64,000 bases of DNA, from positions 756,197 through 820,196 of the forward strand of contig NW_019774958.1 in assembly GCF_001039355.2 (NCBI RefSeq), given 5' to 3'. Of this stretch, positions 1-13,300 are shown one piece after another. A program made the position numbers and the translations under genes. The DNA is from Lingula anatina. Taxonomy: Eukaryota; Brachiopoda; Lingulata; Lingulida; Lingulidae. The notes under the pieces were generated by a model. It searched no databases and was not told the origin of the DNA. It saw nothing but the letters and a program-made list of their open reading frames with translations. The first letter of the stretch is position 1. Each line of letters starts with the position of its first letter.

Positions 1-148
1 CGTGTTATCGGTAAAAGTGCACGGCGACGGCGACGACAGCGACGACGGCGACGGCGACGACAGACGCAGATGATGGCTATATGTACAGACACATCTGTGT
101 CTGTACATAAAAAGGCTTCAATAGAAAAAGCGACTGGCTGGCAAACTG

Positions 149-179
<31 letters not shown>

Positions 180-2486
180 ACCCACAAGAATTGAGGAAAA
201 AATCAAACCACATACGAAAATACTCTCTAAACCACAAAAACCATAACATCACATCAACCTTGAAGCAGATTCATGATATTTACATAAAACATTATAAGTT
301 AATTGATACTTAGTAAGTGAATTTACTCAAAATCATCTTGAGGATCATTTAATTTTTTCTTTTTGCCCAGTCATCTTTCAGCAAAAAGAAGGCTAAAAAT
401 TGCAAAATATCTTTTCATTATTTTTCAGCTTAGGTAAATATTCAAACACTAGACTGAAATTATGTTGTTTTGCATAACTTGAAAATGAAATGTCAACCTA
501 TACTTGAATGGAAAAAAAGATACACTACTATTTTAATTAAGACATCAAGTACTTTTTTTCTGGTTTGCTACAAAAATTTCACAGGATGCCTTAAACATTA
601 CAGGGACACTTCATGTGGTTGAACACAGTCTCTATTTTATCCAATGGATGGGGGAGGCGTTATATCTAAACATAGTTATACTATAACTTTTACTCAGAAG
701 GGTTGTCTTAGGGGGTGTGGTGGTTGCTAAATGTTCTTCACAGCTATACCAGACAAAAATATGGTACACAAAGTATGTGCTCAATTAAAATTAATACAAA
801 ATCAAAGATATCTCTTAATGTAGCTGTTTTAGTATTATTGACCATTACAGCCACTTTAGACTGCTCAATTTAGCCAACTTAAGACACTGTGGGAAAAGCA
901 GGGACTCATAGCAAACTACACCTTCCAGTGTCTTTTTGACTTAAGATGATTCAGAAGATGTGACCCAGAAGTAAGATGGGACAAATGACAATGAGGACCA
1001 AATATTGGTTGGCTAAAAGGTCTGCAACAGGAGTGCTGGTGGTTGAAAAAAAAAAAGAAGTTATGGCTAATTTTTAGTCAACTCTTAGTATAAAAAATTT
1101 ATCACATATATATTTAATGTAATTGCCCTTTTGACCAAAAATATCTTGTTTAAAAAAAGTCAATACTGTACAAAGAGAGTTACAACAAGCGTTTTCATAG
1201 GACAGCAACCAAAGTCTGTGACATTTTGAAGAATAACCACATCATTTCCCTCCACAATCAAGCCATCCTTGAGAGTACTTGCCAATTAAGCACTTCATTC
1301 ATAGCTTCAACCAATCAATGTAAAAAAATTACAGCGTTGTAAATAACTTCCTAGGATAACTGATTACGATTCAGTATATGAACCGTGTAATGATTGCCCT
1401 AAGCAAATGGAACTTTCTTTTACAGAAACTGCTATGTCTATATACATACCTTCTCTAGTTCACTGGATGGTCTGATATAGTACACATTACAGGGCTATAT
1501 ATAGGAGAACATGACAGAGAAAATCACTTATCTGCCATTACTGGCCAATAAAAATTGAAAACTGAAACAAGGGTTGAGAACTGCACTTCAACTGCAGTTA
1601 TTCATCTTTTCAATATCGTTTTGATGAACATAGACAGAATCAGATAGTAAAGCAATTCTCACAAATTATAATATTTACATCAGTCAAAAGTTTTTTTTTT
1701 CAATGTTTACAGGTAGCACTACAAAAATGTTGGCTGTTGTATTTAATTTCAACAGTTTGCGAAATATTGCTTAATTTTAATATATTATGAATAAGGGTTT
1801 TCCATCGTATCTAATTAAATGAAGAGTTTGCTGTTTACTATATATAACAATGGCTAAGTAGCTTCTGATATTTTGACAGAATTTGTGTAAGTTGTGTTAA
1901 ACCTTTGATCTTGGACTCACTGTAACTGCAATCCTGTTGAAAGGCCTGTAGTCAAGAGGGAGAAACAGACAACTTGGGTTCTATCACAGGTTGTATGGCA
2001 AAAGATATGTTCTCTGTTTATTGTATGGCTAGGGAAGCAATATGGATGTAGATGCTTGCTTGTCTTCGAATATTCAAAACAATACATTTATCAGAAACAC
2101 ATAAATACAGGACTTGACATAAGGCCTAGAATTTCATGAGTGCCTGGCAAATTTTATTCCAATGACAACATTACACAATAGTAATACTGTGAACATTCTA
2201 ATTTTTAACTGAAATGTCATACCTGTTAAGGATAAAAAAACAACAACAATTCATTTGAAACTAAAATAGATCTGTGTGACCTCAAAACGTACTTTCTAAG
2301 TAATGTAAACAAAGTTTGGAGAAGTCTTGTTCAATATCTTGAAGTGATATATGCACAATGTATCTTTAAAATATCCAACTTGATACAATGTATTCGCAGT
2401 AACTCTAAGACCACCCAAGCTCTCTAAACTATTTGCCATATCAATAATATATCTTCTATCGTTATCACTACTTATATCCCACTTAC
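1..2486. other. Intron of the Mastermind-like gene; no exon seen
   Basis: This stretch lies downstream, on the minus strand, of the Mastermind first coding exon, so it is read as part of that gene's intron 1. It is AT-rich with stop codons in every frame, and I see no convincing exon on either strand. Positions 21-66 hold an imperfect GAC/GGC trinucleotide repeat and about 150-178 a long A run. Confidence 0.6.
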
Positions 2487-2738
2487 CGTGTTGGCTACTT
2501 GTCTACTGCTGTCACTACTATCCCTGGACACACGGGAGTGTTTTGAAGCTTTCTTGGTTCGGCTGTCTAACCACTTCTGGTGATACACTTCAGTGTCTTT
2601 GTGGATGTGCTCGGTCAGTTCTTGGAAGTTGTTCTGGTAGCGAGTATAGGTGCCATTTTGATGTCTGCGATAAAACTCGATGCGCCGCCTCAAACGATCC
2701 ACAACGTCTTTCCTCTTTGGGGGAAAGAAATCCCCCAT
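2487..2738 (-). CDS. MAML: Mastermind-like co-activator, first coding exon (partial gene)
   Basis: This exon encodes 84 residues from an ATG at 2738 to a GTAAGT donor just below 2487, phase 0. Residues 5 to about 65 match the MamL-1 domain of Mastermind proteins: the basic core RLRRRIEFYRRHQ is followed by an amphipathic helix and the lysine-rich KWLDSRTKKASKH segment. In Mastermind this long helix docks onto the groove made by Notch intracellular domain and CSL, and recruits p300 to switch on Notch targets in the nucleus. The frame is open for another 15 codons upstream, but the motif TTTACAG sits just before the ATG and looks like a splice acceptor, so the 5'UTR is probably spliced. The glutamine-rich remainder should lie left of the window. 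The family call is firm; which MAML paralogue is not resolvable. Confidence 0.85.
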
Positions 2739-4352
2739 GCTATCCTGTAAATGCACAATGGTGGACGGGTGAGACCGAGACACAAACGGAAAAGTTCGTG
2801 TGTAGTCTCGCTGCTTGGAGGGGGACCCTATACTTGATCAACCAGGGTCGCCTCTAGTCCCAAACAACGACTTAGTCGGGGTCACCAACTGGCCTACTTT
2901 GTCCCGTTTACGATTATCTTGGAGCACGAGCGCTCGAGCTTAACTCGTTTATCGAAACACTTAAGTTCCTTCCGTCTCCATCGCTGTGATTGAAACATCT
3001 GAAGCCGGTGTGTTTCTTTATAACTTGCCCACGATTAGTTTTAGCACACAAACTTTGAAGTCTGGATGAATTCACCCTGGACCGAGTAAACTAAGCAGGG
3101 CGAGTCAAACTTGCCGGAAAAGGGATGTCAGGTTAGTGGGAAATAGGTCACGCAAGGAAGCCAACCGTGTATCCGTGCGGCTGGTAAGTATTGTCATTTC
3201 TTTTTTTTTTTCTCTCTCTTCAGATATGTGTAACTTCTTTTTTTAGGTGTACATAGTCAGTTTTATTTTAAGTTTTTGATTTATGTTTTTAGATAGATAA
3301 GACAAAAAAATAAAAAAATAAAAAAACATGTTTCCGAAAAAGTTCACTTCCCAATATTTTTTTTATATTCCTATACATTCGTTGAATAAGAACCGTTAAA
3401 TGTTCTTTTCCGAGAAAATCGCTTATGAAAGGCTACTTGACATTTGAAAGAGACTGAAAAAATGAAAAGATGTTTGTTTTCATTAGTACGATTCAAATAA
3501 TTCCACGTATGAAATCTTGTTATTGAAACTTTTTTGCTTCAGAGTTACCCGTTAATTTGGTGTTGGGATCTCTGGCAGAAGTCTAGTTGAGATGACGTAC
3601 AGTGAGAGTGTACCGCTCATCTCCACCCACCATCACTCCCACTGTACTTCTATTGAAGGCCATTGAAAAGAAAAGAAAAAAGGCATAATTTTGCATAATT
3701 TTGACTTGCTCCCTTAGTGTCGCTATTTCATGCTACATTGCCATTTAGTCTTATATAGTAAGGAATCAGCAGTAATAAAAAGGCGATATAGTTCTATGAC
3801 AGTTATGCAGACATTAGGTAATTAACCATTTGATACTTATCTTTGAGGGAAGACATCAATTTTAATTCCTGTGACCCCAGTACTTCGACCCCGTGTAGGC
3901 CTACCTTTAATATAACCCCGGTTACGCCGTTATTATGACATAGATGTCACATAGATCTGTACGATCATAATTTTCATTTTTTTCTGACAGTTCTTATGTC
4001 TAAATAAATTAACAGTAAGAAGAACGCAAATTAATGTAGCTAGAGCTGGGCAGGCAGATGTCTTAGGTACTGCACCGGAAAATAACGGCACAACAGAACA
4101 TTTAATCATTTATTCTTGTCCACTTATTAATTAATTTTCAAAATTAAAATCACAAATTTAACATTGGAAATAAAAACCCAATCACCCTTATTCATGTGGT
4201 TTATATGTTAAACGATATTATAGAAACACATCTGAAAGTATTTTCAACTTTCAGAAGAGAGAGTTGCTCAAAGTTGACATTACGTTTTTGCAGTGGTGCA
4301 ACCTGATCCCCCTTTCCATTCAAGTCATAATGCGATAACGAGGCCATCCAAT
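2739..4352. promoter_or_regulatory. Head-to-head interval between Mastermind-like and TRAP1
   Basis: The start codons of two divergent genes bound this 1.6 kb interval. The Mastermind side (2740-3180) is clearly richer in G+C than its surroundings and probably holds its 5'UTR and promoter. The rest is AT-rich with T runs. No obvious TATA box can be assigned and no further gene is seen. Confidence 0.4.
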
Positions 4353-7300
4353 ATGGCAGCCTCCATGTGCTCGACATGTCTCAGAAATTCCTACACTAAA
4401 TTGCTGAATAGAGTCGCATTTAAAACTACACGGAATGTCAGTTTATCAAGTGCATGTCGGATTCATACCCATACACCTTCAGGTAAATTATGTGTTTTAT
4501 ACCAAATGTAGATGTTGTTGTGACTAATGGTAGAAGTTCGAGAATTTTCGCTGTTGTACTGCATGGTGACGTTCCATTACGTTATCCTCTTTGCGACTTG
4601 TTAGGAAAATATCCCTAATTTTCTCTCGCTCTGCTTTCATCGTCTTCGAAAGATAATGGTTGATAAAGCAGGGAATACGCCAATTTATGTTAACTTTATT
4701 TAGATCGTTAACTTTGTTTGCATCGTTTTCTTTTCACGTTTTTGAGTGATGATTTGCATTCACTTGAAAAGCTGCATCTAAGTGTAACACTTAATCCTGA
4801 AGATGGGAAAGGAGAAAGGGGATGGTCGATGTTGATAAATGAATACTCCTTGATGCAAGCTAGTGTCAAATGCTTTACGTAGGTGGTTGTATTTTGATGT
4901 GAGAAAGTTTACGCCTTTGCTCTGTACTATTTGCCATAAATATGTACAATTGTTGCTAGGGTTACATGCAAATGGCAGTCCTGCATATTGATTAAGTATA
5001 CATCTTGTATCCTGCATTGATGTATGAGAAACTGAAATATCTCTTTTGGGCAAAGGGGCAGCACATTTTAAATGGTTATTTGGACTGAAACTACACATCC
5101 CCCCTTCAAACCTACACGTGTATGTGCACACACACACACACATACACATTCACATGTAAAACACACTTCATTGAATTGAGTAATAACAGAAACAAGACAG
5201 ACCAGATTAGGAGGAACATTTTTTGTAGACTATATTTCCACCTAACCTTGATGTCTGCTGACCTGTCTGGCCTTAACAGCCACTCAAAGTCCTTTCACAG
5301 GGCAATGAAAAAGGAGAGCTGGAGTACAGAAATTGGTTCTTATTTTCACTTAAATGGTTATCTGTGTATAATTAAATTGATTGTTCATCAAGGTTGATGA
5401 TATATATTTGTATGTATGTGTAATAGCAGGGGAAAATTAAAGATGATGAACACTTTTGTAAACTCTTTCAGTAGTTCATGGACCTGGCAGTGCCAGCACT
5501 TTGCTAAAATTTAGAGGAAGCTTCAGACAACCTGTGCAGTTTTACTCTTCTCAGTCTACCACAGACCAGAATGAAGACCAAAAAGAAGATATTGCAGAAG
5601 AGGGAGCTGAAGAGCAAGAAGAATACCATACAATTATGAAGGGTACGGAGAGAGGGAAAGGTATGTCATTAATTGAAGCTGAACATCGGTTAAAGATTAC
5701 ATTGTATTATATCACAATATTTATACGGTCAGATTAACTATAAGCTTTGCTAATATAAATGATAATAGCTTCCTTATAGATTCCTTGTAATATATCCAGA
5801 TATTTTTAGTTACCTTTGGTTTCAATTGAAATATTTGAATTATTTTATTGATACAGCTGGATTTCAGTTGACGTTATCAGTTCTCAGTCATCAGGGACAC
5901 CAGTGTTTTTTTATTTTATTTTATTATTTTTTTTAATTGGAATGTATTTGAATAGCATAAAACTTTAGATAGGAAATTGTCCTTGGAAACTGTTAGGATG
6001 TGTGCATAATAAAATCTTAAAGGAAGAGTGCAGGGCCAGACCCAGCACTGTTATTAGTGAGGAAAACTCCACTGTCATTGTTGCCAAACCACATCTACTT
6101 CCTGAAATATCTTTTGAAGTCTTTTGAGATTTTATCAAGCTAACAGGTTATTTCTTATTTAAAAGCTGAACCAGGAAGATTTTGACTGCCTATAGCCCCT
6201 CTTTCACTCCCAATGAAACCCATCCAGAATCCTACTTGGATTCTACCAATCACCACTGGAGTGACCATCTACTTGTTTTGTGAAGCACTATATTTTTATA
6301 ATTTTGGTAACCCTGATTGTTTATTGGGAAAACCATTTATGGTGGTTATCTGACTTCATTTTGCATTTGGCCAAATGAAGTTTCTCTTTAAGTGAGTGAT
6401 AAATTTTAGAATAAGAAATAAAAATTAAACCATTTTTCTTTTTTTTATGGCTTTAACAAATTGAAACCTCGACAGATTGCCAATTTAATTTTCTAGCATA
6501 AGTTTGACAGTCCACAGGTTATTTTGTTCAGATACTTGTATACCACAGGTTTTTAGATATACCACAGATTGTGTGCTAATTTCTGTGCAGTGAGCAATCC
6601 ATCACATATCAGTCTGGCAGCCACCTAACTCTCTCACTTGACCTCAGTTACAAAGCCTTCTGGCAGAGAACCATCCCCTTTTTTATGTGGAGCCAGGAAT
6701 TGATTGATAAGGGATACTAACTGTCATTGTAAAGACTGCAAAATGCTATTAATCATAAACTGTCAGAAATGGAAAAGTTTTCCCTTGGGTACATGTGTGA
6801 CTGAACTTGTTTTGTCATTCAGCTACATAGAACACATTTTCAATAACTAAAAGATTTAGGGCATTGCACAATTCAAAAGAAGGTGATATTGTTTTTCCTC
6901 ATCTATTACCTTGAAGTCATACTATTAGTCTATGTTTAAATTGCCTTCTGCTTCTCAAAATGGTGAAGACTACATTAAGTTGTATAGCGCAACCTGTAAT
7001 GGCAAAGTGTTCCATGAAATGGATTTTGATTGTCAAACCAATTCTTAGTGCCAAATACATTGGTGAAAGTTTTCAGGATTATGCCTGATTTTAGGATTTT
7101 CAGTCTTCATTTTGATCATTTAATTTTTCGTATGACCTAAACATGATGAGAAATTGCAAGCTACTTTTTTAGGATTTTCAATTTTTACAACTTTCACCCA
7201 TACAGATATGAACTTCTGGATGTATTACAAGGAATCTATAAGGAAGCTATTATCATTCATGTAAAACGCTGTATCCAGATGCATTTTGCAGGCCTTTTCA

Positions 7301-10300
7301 TGAAGAGCACATGGTCATCACAATTCACTTCACATTTTGCATTTATTAGAATCGTGGTACATGCAACTGAGTTGAAAAAATTGTGCTTGAAGCCTTTAGT
7401 ATCTGCATGATTATGTGCAGCTGTGGATGAGAGATAGAGAGAGACAGAGAGAGAATGCTAGAAAGATAACAGAAATATAGGCATTATGAGTACTTACTAT
7501 TTTTAAAGTCACTGGTGGTGAGTAGAGCTTGTTACTGTATGTGCCCATATAGCTCTTTTAAGTCTCTTGTCCCATATATTTCCATGCCTTCGAGGCATGG
7601 CAAGGCTACAATAAACCAGACTAGCTGTTCACGGTTTTAAAAACCACACTCCATAAAATTCCTAATGTGATTACTAAGGGCTATCACTTGTCTTTAACAG
7701 TTTCAATGTAACATATCCTTTCTGAGTTTTAAAATAATTGAGATGATTGCTGTGAGGTGTTTTGAAACATGCTCAAATATTTTTGGGGTTTTGAATTTAT
7801 TGTCCTATTTATTGAAATATGAACATATTGACATATTAATGGCATACGGTACTCATATAATAGCTGCAAAGCTAATAGTCTTTTCCACTTCATAGAATAA
7901 AATCTATTAAAAACCCTTAATGGAAGTACCTGAGGTTGATAGCTCTTTCTGGAGTATACATTCTCAGTGACAGGCCAGTCTTTTAGAACTAAATAATTTA
8001 AATTAAAAATGAAATAAAGCACCAAATTCAAGTCCAAGAATTCTCTGGGAAAATTCATTTTGGTCGGTAAGTCCTGTATAGAATGCCTTTAAATAGGATC
8101 ACTGAAAATCAGAGAAAATTCACAAAGGAACTTGGTTTACCCAATTTTGATACAATTCTGATATAAATTATAGGTCCTACCAATTTCGTCTCTTCCATCT
8201 TACACCATCAAATATAATAGATCTAAAAGCATTCAGTGATCTTTGTTAAGTAGAAATCCCTTCAAAATAAAAGTGTAAAGAAGTGATCTTATTATATATT
8301 ACATGCATCCTTACATACTGACATAAATATTTTTCTTTCTGTTATTTCAGGACCTAGTTCAAGTCATGAGTTTCAAGCTGAGACGAGGAAACTGCTAGAT
8401 ATCGTAGCAAGATCTCTCTACTCTGAAAAAGAGGTAAGAAAAGTTGGCGATAACTTGTAGAAAGACTATGAACAGAAGCCCATAATGACCAGATACACTT
8501 TGTGGAAAAGGCTTTCTACAAAGTCATAAAATTGCAAGGTATGGCAATGAATTTTGATGAGGAGATGATGTGATGATGAGGACTAAAATTAAAAAGAAAT
8601 TTTTGAAAATGCATTTAGGTGCACTTACAAGCTGGGAGCTTTTCTGAAACTTTTTTTTTCACAAAAGTTTAAACTACCAGGTATTCCTGAAATTTATATT
8701 TTTTATTTATTAGTGAAAGTCTCAGTATAAGTACCATTTTGATAATTTATTGTTAAAGTTAAAAGGATCATAATTGGACAAGATTTTAGAGATATTACAA
8801 AATAATTTGTTGTATGGCTAGTGACTGGTAAAAAAAGCTTTTTTTTTTAAATTTTTTAATGAGATGCATGTCAGAATAAAAATGCAGCATGAAATCCTGT
8901 TATTATACAAGATTAAGGAAAGATTAAATATGGGTATAACTATTGTCACCAAGAATGCAATTGCTGAAATTAAAGATGAAATAATTTAAGAAAATTTATG
9001 TGAATTCTACTGGAAGTTGGCAGAGACTAAGACTTGATTGTTTATTTTGAAGTGGACCATGTACTTCATGTTTGTTTCTCCGTTTCATTGGACTGTCCTC
9101 TTTGTTTTTCAAATAAGCATGCTGGGGCACATCTTCCTAAACTCTTTTTTTCTTTTAAATTAAGGTTTAACAAAAAATGAAAAAAGGCAATAGTGGGAGT
9201 CTGCTTAAAAAATTACTAAGGAGATATTCTGGAAGGTTTCCATGTTGCCAATCTTTGTGAGCATCTCTTTAGTATGGCTTGAAAAGACACCTGCTGGGGG
9301 AAGAAGAATCTTGTGAATCTTGTAGACAATAAAAAAGCATTTAAGTTTTTAAAAAAAGAAATGCCGTGATGTTTTTCCAGATTTTCTTCTCAACCTATTA
9401 CACCTAATGGTTGAACAAAGAGTAATTTGATCTTCGTCAATAAAGCCAACTTATGAATTCAGCTATCTGAAAAAGCATGATAATTCATGCACAATGCTTG
9501 TAGGTGTACATTTTCAGACATGCAATTATTTCCAGATGTGTGTCTCATTTTCCTCTAAAACAAAGGCTTAGGTCTAATAGGTAATTAGTTGTATCAAATG
9601 TAAATCAATATGTGCTGATAGAGCTTGACTCTGGGAGCATACGGGTGTGTAATTTGATTGCTTCATTTCATCTAGTTGTCTTGATGACATTATAATAGTA
9701 GACTTATGTTATCACCTGTTTATGACAACATGTAATATGTGGTTAAAGAGGCCACAAAGTGTCTGGAAGGGCAGAAAATGGAGAGGAGAGGAGAAAATAA
9801 ATCGTATTTATGGATATAGTGAACTTCTATAAATATATGAAATTGTGGCCTGTAATTTGACAGAAAACGACCAGCAAAATATCCTTGGACCCACATTTAT
9901 CCATACATTCTGTCAGCTTTTATTCATTGCCACCCTACCCTCCTCCTAATCGTGCAAAATCTCACTTGACATTTTTCTAAATTTTAAGACTTAGCTATAT
10001 CTGACTATTTCCATTACTTAGAAATGATTTGAGTTAGAATGGTGCAGTGATTGTCTAAATTTGTTACTGTTGTAAAGTATTCAGTATGTGCAATAGATTG
10101 CTTTCGTTGCAACAAAAATAAAAATTGCTCAAATCCGGTAAGTGACAGTAACCCATTATATTTTTTGTTGTCTCACAGTATTGCCTTATTTTTCACTGCC
10201 ATTATGTTGTATTGAACAGGTGTTTATCAGAGAACTTGTGTCCAATGGCAGTGATGCTTTAGAAAAGTTGCGCTACATGCAGATGACTGATGCTGAGATT

Positions 10301-13300
10301 TCTGATCCAGACTTGCCATTGGAAATTGATATTGAAGTTGATGCTAGCAAGAAGACATTTACAATACAGGTAAAAAGTCTGTACTTTTTTTCTAAAAAAT
10401 GCAACTGGATATAATATTTAACTTATTCTTTTCTGAATGTCATTCAAAAGTCTTAGAGTGGTGATGGTGATTTCATACAATTTATTAAAATTTCTGTTAT
10501 ATGTGATGATTACTTAAAAGAAATTCTCTGATTTATTTCTTTTCCATGGAGTGTAGCAGAGTTGCATAATTATATTTTTCAAACAGTACTTCCATTATTT
10601 TTCACTTTTTTCCTGTCGTCTGCTTCACATTGATTCTCTTATTTCAGGACACTGGTATAGGTATGACTAAGGAGGAGATGATAGAGCACCTTGGGACAAT
10701 TGCCAAGTCGGGATCCAAGGTAAGACTGTTGGTAGTGTTATGAGGATAAGGGAAAAAAAATTAAAACTATCAGGAAAAATTCTTGGGCTGTCATATTTAC
10801 GTGAGTTTTAAGGTCATTGTGTAAAACTAAGTTAAGCAAGTTTCACTGAATAAACTGAAAGGCTTGGGATACTGATTGATCAGGCCTGTACTTGCCCAAC
10901 AAGAAAAAAAAAACAGGAAGGGGGTGGTCTTTCTAAAAAGTGTTTTTTTATCACTTATTTGACCTAACTTGAAAAATGACATCAAATTTTGGTTCAAAGT
11001 GGATCTTTTTTCAGCCAAAAGTGTTACCCCCCCCCCCCCCCCCTTCCACCTTTGGGTTTTGATGAGTCAAGCTTGTATTACTTTATACTTCTGTACAAAG
11101 AAAAATAAAAATAAATTCATAATCATTCTATCATAGCTCTTCACAATTTATGTAACCCCATTATATAACTTCAGTTTTTGTTAAATTTGGTTTGGTATGG
11201 TGTTAATTGATGGCACAATTTTGAAACCTTCTCTGTCAAGTCTTCATTTTATCTTATGAAATGCCCCTTCAGAAGGCAAGTGCACCTTTTGTAATGTGTC
11301 GGTATTAGTCTTTAAAGATATTGATATCTGTTCATTTAAGACCAATTTAATTGTGTTTAATCGTTCCTTTCAGGCATTCCTGAGTGAGCTATCCAAGGCG
11401 TCAGAGGCCAGTGCAAAGAGCAGTATCATTGGTCAGTTTGGAGTGGGTTTCTACTCTAGCTTCATGGTCTCAGACAAGGTGGAAGTCTTCTCCAAGTCAT
11501 ACAAACCTGGTTCTGTGGGGCACAAGTGGACATCTGATGGGTATGGTATTTATTTATTTATTGTGTAAATTTACGGGATCATGACTTTGTAGCCAATAAT
11601 GACTAAGTTACATAGAACCGCTTTTTTTTTAAAAGAACAATTTTTGAAATGTATTTTTAAAAGTCACTCTGAAACTTTGCTTTAGAGTAGAATATGAGAT
11701 GGATGTGTTATGACTGTTGGATTGAATTTGAACATATTTGCCTTATGAATGTCGTGTTGCTGTAATTGTTGTGTTCTTGCACTATTGCAGACAAGGAAAA
11801 TTTGAGATTTCTGAAGCAGAAAATGTCCAGAGAGGCACAAAGATAGTCCTTCACCTCAAAATGGATAGCCATGAGTTCTGCCAAGAGGATGTAATCAAAG
11901 GTAGGCGGAGTATTAATTAGCAAAGGACTTCTAAATGATGCCTAGAAAGTTATGTTGGCTGACAGATTTTGTAGCCAGATATTAATGATATCATCTTGAT
12001 TTTTTATCTTTTGTGTGTAAAAATTTGTAATTAAAAAGTTTGCACTCATGTTTGTTTTGTCTATTTAGATGTGACTAAAAAGTACAGTAATTTTGTGGGT
12101 GCCCCAATTTATGTGGGAGGCAAGAAAGCCAATACCATACAGGTGAGTAAAAACATGAACAAGATATTTATATATATATATGTTACAGCAAAACTATTGC
12201 TGAACAGAAAGAAGATAGAGTTATCCAGCATAAAGTCCTTCAGCATAACTAACTGTTAGTAACTGCCAGTCTGAATATTTCGCCGTTTAGATATGCTCAT
12301 AGCCTGTCTGATCTTGTTGAATGAAAAAGAAAGAAAGAAAGTGATCCCAAGTTGAAGTGACTCTGAAGTGACTTGTTTAATTCCAGCCCCTGTGGATGCT
12401 AGATCCAAAAGATGTCACGGAGGACATGCATGAAGAATTCTACAGGTTTATCAGCAAGTCCTATGACCGACCCAAGTACACATTACAGTATAAGGCTGAT
12501 GCTCCCCTGAATATAAGAGCATTGTTCTATGTCCCAGATGCTCCAAGTAAGTTTTAGCTAATTATATATAATTAGAATGATCACAACACCAACAACGAGT
12601 ATGTAAATGTGTGATATCAGGGAATGTACACAGCAATACAAATTAGGTGTGAAAATCTAAGGGGGAGTCGGGAGGGATATTTTTCCTTTTAGAACTGCTT
12701 CTCACATCCCCGGATACCTTCTCCTTTCATTTTAATATGTTAAGTTGATGAAGAATTTGATAACTGCTGTTGTGTTATACAGTGGTAACATAGTCACCAT
12801 AGTTTGCATGTGTCCTCTCAATTTTCTAGTGGCTTGGGAGATGAGTCGCGAGCTGGATGCTGGCGTCATGCTGTACAGTCGCAAGGTGATGATCATGAAC
12901 CAGGCGAAGGGTGTGATGCCAAAGTGGCTGCGATTTTTACGAGGTATGGGCACAGATAAAGGCTTAAGTAAACGGCAGACAGACAGACAGATGGACAGGC
13001 ATGAGGGATCAAATGACAGTGAGGCTCTCAGACAAGTGATGAAATAGTAAAAGAAAAAATAGAAATGAAAAACAAATTCATGACGGGTAGAATAGGCAGT
13101 GTTTACATGGGATTTCAGAAATATTTAGTTTAATAATAAAAATTCCATACTTATATTGATATTGCCTTACCCATATCAAACAAAAAGTTTGCTGCCTGCT
13201 TTAGAATATTTGAGATAAATTTGTTTGATAATTAAATTAAAATCCTATAAGCTAAATTGTGTTGCTGTTGACCTTGTTTCTGGTGTTAATAGACAAAAGC

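Noticed and set aside
2739-2783. N-terminal extension of the Mastermind exon starting at GTG
   Set aside because: No ATG; a splice acceptor precedes the internal ATG, and the MamL-1 domain begins just after it.
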